DNA of 9,079 bases from Bacteroidota bacterium (GTDB lineage Bacteria; Bacteroidota; Bacteroidia; Bacteroidales; GCA-2748055), in assembly GCA_030642565.1 (NCBI GenBank), contig DAOWNM010000094.1:1-9079 (forward strand), given 5' to 3'. The notes beneath the pieces are model-generated. The model did no database searches. It was given only the letters and a program-made list of their open reading frames with translations, and was not told the origin of the DNA. Positions 1 through 6,645 of this stretch are shown piece after piece (position 1 is the first letter of the stretch; each line of letters opens with the position of its first letter). A program made the translations under genes and the position numbers.

Positions 1-78
1 CCCTCTGAGGAGGAGATTAAAGAGAACAACAGGGCCAGGAGTGCCAAACTGAGAATAGCTGAACGAACCGAATTATGA
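1..78 (+). CDS. rsmH: 16S rRNA m4C1402 methyltransferase RsmH (MraW), C-terminal end only
   Basis: Only the last 25 codons lie in the window, in frame 1, ending at TGA 76-78; the gene begins upstream. The visible tail contains NNRARSAKLRIAER, which matches the conserved 'NPRARSAKLRvaer' ending of RsmH, the S-adenosylmethionine-dependent enzyme that methylates N4 of C1402 in 16S rRNA. Position supports the call: rsmH normally sits immediately before ftsL in dcw clusters. Its stop overlaps the next start as ATGA (75-78), which suggests translational coupling. The catalytic domain is not visible, so the call rests on the tail motif and synteny. Confidence 0.9.
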   Translation, partial: PSEEEIKENNRARSAKLRIAERTEL

Positions 79-449
79 GCAGGGAGAAGAAGAACATAGA
101 ATTTGACCAGTCCATCGAGGAGAGGGAGAAGAGTTTTTCCCTGCGCGACCTGGTGGATGGAAATGTGCTGACCCGCAAAGCTGTGATAAAGCAGTCCCGT
201 TTTATTCTGCTACTGGTTTTGATCGCTTTTTTATCCATAGCCAACAGGAATCACGCAGAGAAGACGGTGATCCGTTTGAATAGCCTGCAGAGCGATGTGA
301 AGGAGATGCGGGCCAGGTCGATCTCCACCTCTTCGGAGCTGGTGAGGATCAGCAGGCTGTCTGCGGTAATACAACTGGTAAACAGATATGATCTGGGGCT
401 TGAAGAGAATCTGGAGCCCCCAAAAAAACTGATTCAAACCGAAGAGTAG
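75..449 (+). CDS. ftsL: FtsL-like divisome membrane protein
   Basis: A 124-residue bitopic membrane protein. It has a charged cytoplasmic N-terminus (about residues 1-42, rich in E/K/R), a single hydrophobic segment at about 43-56 (FILLLVLIAFLSIA), and a periplasmic region (about 60-110) with hydrophobic residues spaced as in a short coiled coil, ending in a polar tail. This architecture and the place between rsmH and the division PBP gene are those of FtsL, the scaffold that with FtsB and FtsQ recruits and activates FtsW-FtsI. The sequence itself is weakly conserved; it resembles the Bacteroidota FtsL-like family more than proteobacterial FtsL, and the cytoplasmic part is fairly long. The ATG at 75 overlaps the rsmH stop. 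Function is inferred from topology and synteny. Confidence 0.82.
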   Translation: MSREKKNIEFDQSIEEREKSFSLRDLVDGNVLTRKAVIKQSRFILLLVLIAFLSIANRNHAEKTVIRLNSLQSDVKEMRARSISTSSELVRISRLSAVIQLVNRYDLGLEENLEPPKKLIQTEE

Positions 450-450
450 C

Positions 451-2562
451 ATGTCACTGAAGCGGGATATATTGATCCGGACCTCCCTGGTTTACCTGGG
501 TGTGTTGCTGATAGGCATGCTTATTCTCGGGAAAGCGCTTCATCTTCAGCTATTCGAAAAGGAGGAGTGGGCCCGGGAGGAGAACAGCACCATACGTCAC
601 AAAGTGATTGAACCCAACAGAGGGAATATTTACTCTTCCGATGGCAGGCTCCTGGCCGTTTCGGTACCATTCTACGAGATTCGGATGGATTTCCGTTCAG
701 AATCCTTTACCCGTGAGATCTTTGATGCCGGGGTGGATGAGCTTTCAAAGTCCCTCTCGAGCCTCTTCGGCGACCGCCACTGGTCCACTTATAAAAGGGA
801 GCTGGTCAGGGCCAGAGAGAACGGGAACCGCTACTTCCTGGTCAAACGAAATGTGACCTATTCGCAGCTTCAGCAGGTGAAGCAGTTTCCAATCTATAAC
901 ATGGGGAGATACCAGGGAGGTGTGCAGTATATTCAGCAAAACCGCAGAACCAGGCCTTACGAATTGCTGGCGGCACGTACGGTGGGATATACCATGCACG
1001 ACGATTTGAAAAGTGTAGTGGGGATCGAGGGAGCATACGATAACCAACTGAAAGGCGTTGAGGGATACAGGTTGATGCGAAAGATTCGTGGCGACGTTTG
1101 GATGCCCATTAACGACGCCAATGAAATTGAGCCCGAAGATGGTCAGGATGTAATCACCACCATTGATGTGGACCTCCAGGATGTGGCAGAGAATGCACTT
1201 TATACCCAGCTGATCCTGCATGGTGCCGATCATGGTACTGTTGTACTGATGGAGGTGCGGACCGGAAAGGTCAAGGCCATTGCCAACCTCACCAGGGATA
1301 AGGATGGGAACTACAATGAGGATTACAATTATGCCATTGGGGAGTCCACTGAGCCTGGTTCCACATTCAAGCTAGCCTCCATGATTGCCCTGCTGGAGGA
1401 TGGCTATGTCCATCCGAGCGATATCGTCGATGTGAAAGATGGGGTGATCTATTACTATGATCATAAGGTGGAAGACAGTCAGCATGCAGCGCTTGGAAAG
1501 ATCACCGTACAGCGTGCTTTTGAAGTATCGTCCAATGTGGGAATCTCTAAGATTGTCAATGAAAGCTATAAGAAGAAGCCGGAGCAGTTTATAAACCGGC
1601 TGTATAAAATGGGTCTCAACCAGAAACTGGGGATAGAGATCAGGGGAGAAGGTCGGCCCGAAATCAAATATACCGACAGCGAACTCTGGTCGGGAATCTC
1701 CCTTCCAATGATGTCCTTGGGTTACGAGGTACGCATGACTCCCCTGCAGATTCTTGCCTTTTACAATGCGATAGCCAACAACGGGAAGATGGTCAAACCG
1801 GTATTCATGGAGGAGATCCGTTCCCACGGGAAGGTGATAAAGAGAGGGGAGACCGAGGTGTTGAATAACCACATTTGCTCCAGAGAGACACTTGGTCATA
1901 TAAAAAAGATGCTGGTAGGGGTTGTGGAGAGCGGTACTGCCATGAATCTGGTCAACAGTCACTATAAGATTGCAGGTAAAACCGGGACTGCACGGGTGTC
2001 GCTCAGTAAAGAGGGATATACCAAATCCTACCAGGCCTCTTTTGTGGGCTATTTCCCTGCCGATCAACCCAAGTACTCCTGTATTGTAGTGGTCAACGCC
2101 CCATCCAAACAGATCTATTATGGAAATGTGGTGGCGGGCCCCATTTTCAGGGAGATCACAGACAGGATCTATGTAAGGGAGTACGAAATGCATGAAGACC
2201 AGGTGCTGCTTACAGAGCAAACCCTTCAGGCCCCTTACTCCAAGAGTGGAAGCGGCGATGCGCTCATATCTGCATTTGATTATCTGAATCTTCCATTGAA
2301 GCAGCATGGAGAGGAGAGTCTCTGGGTCTCCACCCGAAGCACTCCGGAGGGAGTGATCTCCTCCTCCAGATACGTCTCCTCACAACTGGTACCCAATGTG
2401 GTTGATATGGGATTGAAAGATGCTGTCTACCTGCTTGAAAGCAGAGGATTAAAGGTGGTGTCGGACGGCAGGGGAACGGTACAGAGGCAATCGCAACTGC
2501 CGGGGAGTACCATCCGGAAAGGAACCGAAGTAAAACTGAGCATGAGTATTAATGACGGATAA
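451..2562 (+). CDS. ftsI: Division-specific peptidoglycan D,D-transpeptidase (class B PBP) with C-terminal PASTA domain
   Basis: A 703-residue class B penicillin-binding protein that cross-links septal peptidoglycan in the periplasm. A short cytoplasmic N-terminus leads to one transmembrane anchor (about residues 11-27). The PBP dimerisation/pedestal domain begins at about 51 with the NRGNIY motif (56-61). The transpeptidase domain carries all three active-site motifs: S304-T-F-K307 with the acylated serine, S360-S-N362, and K510-T-G512. A linker of about 70-80 residues leads to a single PASTA domain (about 644-701: VPNVVDMGLKDAVYLLESRG, then PGSTIRKGTEVKL). The protein is longer than E. coli FtsI (588) because of the linker and PASTA. 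The ATG at 451 is one base after the ftsL stop. A PASTA domain also occurs in Bacillus SpoVD and pneumococcal PBP2x, but the neighbours ftsL, murE and ftsW favour the division PBP. No key residue is missing. Confidence 0.96.
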   Translation: MSLKRDILIRTSLVYLGVLLIGMLILGKALHLQLFEKEEWAREENSTIRHKVIEPNRGNIYSSDGRLLAVSVPFYEIRMDFRSESFTREIFDAGVDELSKSLSSLFGDRHWSTYKRELVRARENGNRYFLVKRNVTYSQLQQVKQFPIYNMGRYQGGVQYIQQNRRTRPYELLAARTVGYTMHDDLKSVVGIEGAYDNQLKGVEGYRLMRKIRGDVWMPINDANEIEPEDGQDVITTIDVDLQDVAENALYTQLILHGADHGTVVLMEVRTGKVKAIANLTRDKDGNYNEDYNYAIGESTEPGSTFKLASMIALLEDGYVHPSDIVDVKDGVIYYYDHKVEDSQHAALGKITVQRAFEVSSNVGISKIVNESYKKKPEQFINRLYKMGLNQKLGIEIRGEGRPEIKYTDSELWSGISLPMMSLGYEVRMTPLQILAFYNAIANNGKMVKPVFMEEIRSHGKVIKRGETEVLNNHICSRETLGHIKKMLVGVVESGTAMNLVNSHYKIAGKTGTARVSLSKEGYTKSYQASFVGYFPADQPKYSCIVVVNAPSKQIYYGNVVAGPIFREITDRIYVREYEMHEDQVLLTEQTLQAPYSKSGSGDALISAFDYLNLPLKQHGEESLWVSTRSTPEGVISSSRYVSSQLVPNVVDMGLKDAVYLLESRGLKVVSDGRGTVQRQSQLPGSTIRKGTEVKLSMSINDG

Positions 2563-2565
2563 TTG
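2560..2565 (+). other. ftsI stop / murE TTG start junction
   Basis: The ftsI stop TAA (2560-2562) is followed immediately by the murE start TTG (2563-2565), with no spacer and in the same reading frame. There is no strong Shine-Dalgarno sequence upstream; only a weak purine patch (GACGGA, 2554-2559) lies close to the start. This arrangement suggests that ribosomes finishing ftsI reinitiate on murE. Coupling is an inference from geometry. Confidence 0.7.
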
Positions 2566-4014
2566 AGACTGAAAGAGATCATACAGGATTTGGAGATGGT
2601 TGCAGTAACCGGCGATCAGGATCCCCATATTGGGAAGATCACTTTCGATTCACGGGAGGTCCGGGAAGGTGATCTGTTTGTAGCCATCAGGGGGCTGCAG
2701 GCCGATGGTCACCACTATATTGATATGGCCATTGGCTCAGGTGCAGCAGCTGTGATTTGTGAGGAGAGGGGCGATACCAAAGATCCCGGAGTTCCCATTA
2801 TCTGCGTACCAGACAGCCGGAAGGCGCTGGCACAATTGGCATCAACCTGGTACAGTAACCCCTCTTCTGAATTAAGCCTGGTGGGCATTACAGGAACCAA
2901 TGGTAAGACCACCATTGCAACGCTGTTGCATCAGATGCATCACTTGATGGGATTCAGGGCCGGATTGATCTCCACCATTCAGGTGTTGATCGGTTCAGCC
3001 TCCCGTCCGGCCACCCACACAACACCCGATCCTTTCCGGATCAATGCCGCACTGCGTGAGATGGTCGATGCCGGCTGTGAATACTGTTTTATGGAGGTCT
3101 CCTCTCATGCCATTGACCAGGAACGTATTGGGAGCCTGGAGTTCAATGGTGGGATCTTTACCAACCTGACCCGGGAACACCTCGACTACCACAAGGATTT
3201 CAGGGAGTACCTGAACGTGAAGAAACGCTTTTTTGACAGGTTGCCGGCAGATGCTTTTGCCCTGGTCAATGGTGACGATAAGAATGGGAAAGTGATGATA
3301 CAGAACTGCCAGGCAGAAAAGCATATATACAGCCTGCGGTCCATGTGCGATTTCAGGGGAAAGATCACCGAGATGCACCTGGAGGGCTCGGCAATGGAGG
3401 TCAATGGTAACGAGGTCTGGGTCAAACTGCCGGGCAGGTTTAATGCTGCAAACCTCCTGAGTGCCTATGGAGCTTCCATATTGCTGGGACATCACCCCGA
3501 TGATGTGATGACTGCATTAAGTGAACTGAATCCGGTAGCGGGAAGGTTTGAGACTTTTCGTTCCGAAAAAGGGACCATCGTTATTGTGGACTACGCCCAT
3601 ACTCCGGATGCACTGCAAAATGTTCTGGATACCATCCATGAAGTTAATGTGGCCGGTGGTGAGATCATCACCGTGGTGGGTGCCGGTGGTAACAGGGACA
3701 GGGGGAAACGCCCGGCCATGGCCAGGATTGTTGCCGGAGCCAGTCACAAGGTGATCCTTACTTCCGATAATCCCAGGGATGAGGATCCGGAGGTGATTCT
3801 CGACGAGATGATGGAGGGGGTGCCGAAGCAATTGCTTAAACGCACCATGCGCATTGTGAACCGCGAAGAGGCCATACGTACTGCATGCATTATTGCAGGT
3901 CAGAACGATATCATTCTGGTGGCCGGTAAGGGTCACGAGAAAACACAGGAGATTGCAGGTAAGAAAAGGGCATTTAATGATATGGAGTTATTGAAGCAAA
4001 ATTTAAAGAGATAG
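2563..4014 (+). CDS. murE: UDP-N-acetylmuramoyl-L-alanyl-D-glutamate–2,6-diaminopimelate ligase
   Basis: A cytoplasmic ATP-dependent Mur ligase of 483 residues, normal family length, that adds the third stem-peptide residue. The N-terminal UDP-binding domain shows DSREVREGDLFVAIRG. The central domain has the P-loop GTNGKTT (111-117), the substrate-contact motif TTPDP (153-157), EVSSHA (178-183) and the lysine expected to be carbamylated (K220, in YLNVKKRFF). The C-terminal domain has DNPR (402-405), which recognises meso-diaminopimelate, and GKGHE (455-459). DNPR argues against an L-lysine-adding enzyme. The start is TTG at 2563, directly after the ftsI stop: the residues after it (RLKEIIQDLE) align with the usual MurE N-terminus and no in-frame ATG lies between the stop and residue 12. 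An ATG at codon 12 is a less likely alternative. murF does not follow, unlike E. coli. Confidence 0.97.
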   Translation: MRLKEIIQDLEMVAVTGDQDPHIGKITFDSREVREGDLFVAIRGLQADGHHYIDMAIGSGAAAVICEERGDTKDPGVPIICVPDSRKALAQLASTWYSNPSSELSLVGITGTNGKTTIATLLHQMHHLMGFRAGLISTIQVLIGSASRPATHTTPDPFRINAALREMVDAGCEYCFMEVSSHAIDQERIGSLEFNGGIFTNLTREHLDYHKDFREYLNVKKRFFDRLPADAFALVNGDDKNGKVMIQNCQAEKHIYSLRSMCDFRGKITEMHLEGSAMEVNGNEVWVKLPGRFNAANLLSAYGASILLGHHPDDVMTALSELNPVAGRFETFRSEKGTIVIVDYAHTPDALQNVLDTIHEVNVAGGEIITVVGAGGNRDRGKRPAMARIVAGASHKVILTSDNPRDEDPEVILDEMMEGVPKQLLKRTMRIVNREEAIRTACIIAGQNDIILVAGKGHEKTQEIAGKKRAFNDMELLKQNLKR

Positions 4015-4017
4015 ATT

Positions 4018-5268
4018 ATGATATATCACCTCTTTGAATATCTTGAGCAGTTCGATTTTCCGGGAGCGGGGATGTTTCAGTACCTCTCCTTCAGGGCCTC
4101 CTTTACGGTTATTACATCCCTTGTGATTTCCATGATTATTGGTAAGCGGATCATCAATATGCTTCACCGGAAGCAGATCGGGGAGTCGGTCCGCGACCTG
4201 GGTCTCGACGGACAGAAACAGAAGCAGGGGACTCCCACCATGGGAGGGATCATCATCCTGGCGTCCATCATTATACCGGTGCTGCTTTTTGCTAACCTCA
4301 CCAATATATATATCATCCTGATGCTGGTGGCAACCGTCTGGATGGGTCTGATCGGATTCCTCGATGATTATATCAAGGTATTCAAAAAGAACAAGAAGGG
4401 ACTGCGTGGTAAATTCAAGGTGATTGGTCAGGTGGGGCTTGGACTGATTGTAGGGGTGACCCTCTATTTCGGCGATGATGTGATGATTCGTGAACGGATC
4501 CAGGTGACCCAGGAGAATTTTAATGAGTACAAGACTGAAGAGATGCAGGTGGACCAGGCCGGAAACCTTTTTATAGTGAGTGAACATAAAAGGCCGCTTA
4601 CCACCATTCCATTTGTCAAGAACAACGAATTTGATTACTCCTGGCTGGTCTGGTTCAGCGGAAAATATGCCGATCATCTGGTGTGGATCGTCTTTGTACT
4701 GGCGGTCATTTTTATTGTGACGGCAGTCTCCAACGGGGCCAATATAACTGATGGGCTCGACGGATTGGCCACGGGTACGGCGGCCATTATCGGGGTTACT
4801 CTGGGAGTGCTGGCCTGGTTGTCGGGGAACGCTATCTACTCAAATTACCTGAATATTATGCATATCCCCAATGCAGGTGAACTTGTCATATTCGCCGGTG
4901 CATTTATAGGTGCCACCATCGGATTTCTCTGGTACAACTCCTATCCGGCCCAGGTATTTATGGGCGATACCGGGAGTCTGGCCCTGGGTGGTATTATCGC
5001 GGTTTTTGCCGTGGTGATCCGTAAGGAGCTGTTGATCCCCATTCTGTGCGGGGTTTACCTGGTGGAGAGCCTTTCAGTGATTTTGCAGGTAGGCTGGTTC
5101 AGAAGGACCAGACTAAAATATGGTGCAGGCAGAAGGTTGTTCCTGATGGCACCTATCCATCACCACTATCAGAAAAAGGGATTCCCGGAACCCAAGATTG
5201 TGACCAGGTTCTGGATTGTGGGAATCATGCTGGCGGTGATGTCTATTGTAACCCTGAAGATGAGATAA
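4018..5268 (+). CDS. mraY: Phospho-N-acetylmuramoyl-pentapeptide transferase (lipid I synthase)
   Basis: A polytopic inner-membrane enzyme that transfers phospho-MurNAc-pentapeptide from UDP to undecaprenyl phosphate, making lipid I. The family signatures are present in order: TPTMGG (72-77), the aspartate pair D116-D117 in FLDDYIKV, N242 with D245 and D248 in the NITDGLDGLA motif, D317 in FMGDTGS, and the HHH triad (381-383) in MAPIHHHYQKKG. At 416 residues it is about 55 longer than E. coli MraY (360). Most of the excess is a polar segment at about 152-195, between TM4 and TM5, where the family has a periplasmic hairpin. The ATG at 4018 is 3 bases after the murE stop, with a purine run (AAAGAGATAGA) upstream. 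Bacteroidota MraY proteins are generally of this larger size, so the insertion is probably a lineage trait. Confidence 0.97.
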   Translation: MIYHLFEYLEQFDFPGAGMFQYLSFRASFTVITSLVISMIIGKRIINMLHRKQIGESVRDLGLDGQKQKQGTPTMGGIIILASIIIPVLLFANLTNIYIILMLVATVWMGLIGFLDDYIKVFKKNKKGLRGKFKVIGQVGLGLIVGVTLYFGDDVMIRERIQVTQENFNEYKTEEMQVDQAGNLFIVSEHKRPLTTIPFVKNNEFDYSWLVWFSGKYADHLVWIVFVLAVIFIVTAVSNGANITDGLDGLATGTAAIIGVTLGVLAWLSGNAIYSNYLNIMHIPNAGELVIFAGAFIGATIGFLWYNSYPAQVFMGDTGSLALGGIIAVFAVVIRKELLIPILCGVYLVESLSVILQVGWFRRTRLKYGAGRRLFLMAPIHHHYQKKGFPEPKIVTRFWIVGIMLAVMSIVTLKMR

Positions 5269-5286
5269 AATTGTAAAACAAACCCT

Positions 5287-6633
5287 ATGGAAAACAGAGA
5301 ACGTATAGTAATCCTCGGTGCAGGTGAAAGTGGGACGGGAGCAGCCATTCTGGCCCGCTCCAAAGGATTTGATGTTTTTGTTTCAGATGCCGGAAAGATC
5401 AAACCTTTTTACCGGGAGATGCTTGACGAGTACCAGGTGATCTATGAATCGGGCGGACATACCGAACGGTTGATTATCAATGCTACAGAGGTGATCAAGA
5501 GCCCGGGGATCCCCGAGAGCGCCCCCATCATCAAACTGCTTCGCAAGAAAGAGGTCCGCATCATTTCCGAAATTGAATTTGCCGGGCGCTATACCAATGC
5601 CAAAAAGATATGCATTACAGGTAGTAACGGAAAAACCACCACCACCTCACTGATCCATCATATGATGCGCAAGGCTGGTCTGAATGTGGGTATGGCCGGG
5701 AATGTGGGACGCAGCTTCGCGTTCCAGGTGGCCATGGAAGCGTATGATTACTATGTGTTGGAGCTAAGCAGCTTTCAGCTCGACGGGATGTACGAGTTCA
5801 AGGCAGACATTGCCATATTACTCAATATCACACCCGATCACCTCGACAGGTATGATTACAATTTCCAGAACTATGTGGATTCTAAATTCCGGGTCACACA
5901 GAACCTGACCGAGGAGGAGTACTTTGTCTTCTGTTCCGACGATGAGATCACCATCAAGGAGCTGGAAAAAATTGTTACCAGGGCAGAACAGCTTCCGTTT
6001 GCCTATCAGAAAAAGGATCATGATGTAGCCTGGGTGGAGAATGAGGAGGAACTTCGCATCGAATTTGAAGATGTAGACTTCAACATGTCTGTGCAGGAAC
6101 TCTCACTGAAGGGAAGGCACAACACTTACAACAGCATGGCCGCCGGTATAGCGGGGAACGTTCTGAAGATCCGCAACGATGTGATCCGCGAGGCTCTGAT
6201 GGATTTCCAGGGAGTGGAACACCGTTTGGAGACAGTAATGAAGGTACACGGGATCAATTTTGTGAATGATTCAAAGGCCACCAATATAAACGCTGCATGG
6301 TATGCCCTGGAGAGTGTAAAAGCCAATACCGTTTGGATCGTAGGGGGAGTGGACAAGGGCAATGATTACAGCGAACTCTCTAACCTGGTGGAGAATAAGG
6401 TGAAGGCCATTGTCTGTCTGGGCAAGGACAACGATCGTGTGATCAAGGCATTCAGGGGGAAAGTAGAATCTATTGTTGAGTCCATGAATATGGAGGATGC
6501 GGTTAAGGCTGCCTATTACCTGGCCAGGGATGGGGAGACTGTGCTTTTGTCACCTGCCTGTGCCAGCTTTGACCTGTTTGAGAGTTTTGAGGACCGGGGA
6601 CGGCAGTTTAAGAGTGCAGTCAGGGGTCTCTGA
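5287..6633 (+). CDS. murD: UDP-N-acetylmuramoyl-L-alanine–D-glutamate ligase
   Basis: A cytoplasmic Mur ligase of 448 residues, close to the family norm, that adds D-glutamate to UDP-MurNAc-L-Ala. The N-terminal Rossmann-like UDP-binding domain begins with IVILGAGESGTG (7-18). The ATPase domain has the P-loop GSNGKTT (112-118, K116), ELSSFQLD (159-166), ITPDHLDRY (181-189) and the lysine expected to be carbamylated, K200 in YVDSKFR. The C-terminal domain has NDSKATN (327-333) and SPACASFD (422-429), both diagnostic for MurD among the Mur ligases. The ATG at 5287 lies 18 bases after mraY, the largest gap in the window, with an A-rich leader and no clear Shine-Dalgarno. The order mraY-murD-ftsW-murG is the usual one. 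No defect seen. Confidence 0.97.
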   Translation: MENRERIVILGAGESGTGAAILARSKGFDVFVSDAGKIKPFYREMLDEYQVIYESGGHTERLIINATEVIKSPGIPESAPIIKLLRKKEVRIISEIEFAGRYTNAKKICITGSNGKTTTTSLIHHMMRKAGLNVGMAGNVGRSFAFQVAMEAYDYYVLELSSFQLDGMYEFKADIAILLNITPDHLDRYDYNFQNYVDSKFRVTQNLTEEEYFVFCSDDEITIKELEKIVTRAEQLPFAYQKKDHDVAWVENEEELRIEFEDVDFNMSVQELSLKGRHNTYNSMAAGIAGNVLKIRNDVIREALMDFQGVEHRLETVMKVHGINFVNDSKATNINAAWYALESVKANTVWIVGGVDKGNDYSELSNLVENKVKAIVCLGKDNDRVIKAFRGKVESIVESMNMEDAVKAAYYLARDGETVLLSPACASFDLFESFEDRGRQFKSAVRGL

Positions 6634-6645
6634 TAATAGCATATA

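Noticed and set aside
1372..2307. Long open frame of 311 codons on the - strand, opposite ftsI
   Set aside because: It lies wholly within the transpeptidase-coding part of ftsI, which has intact motifs. Its translation shows no recognisable domain and is rich in His/Leu/Ile runs typical of an antisense shadow.
3658..3672. Short inverted repeat (GGTGA, 5-base loop, TCACC) in murE
   Set aside because: Only a 5-base stem inside conserved coding sequence, with no U-tract. Expected by chance at this length and not a terminator.
4003..4677. Open frame of 224 codons on the - strand, opposite the start of mraY
   Set aside because: Fully antisense to conserved mraY sequence, with a His/Asp-rich translation and no domain. 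It also runs across the murE-mraY junction without its own signals.
5269..5286. Possible internal promoter in the mraY-murD gap
   Set aside because: The 18 bases are A-rich but do not contain a Bacteroidota-type TAnnTTTG box, and the gap is too short to hold a full promoter on its own.
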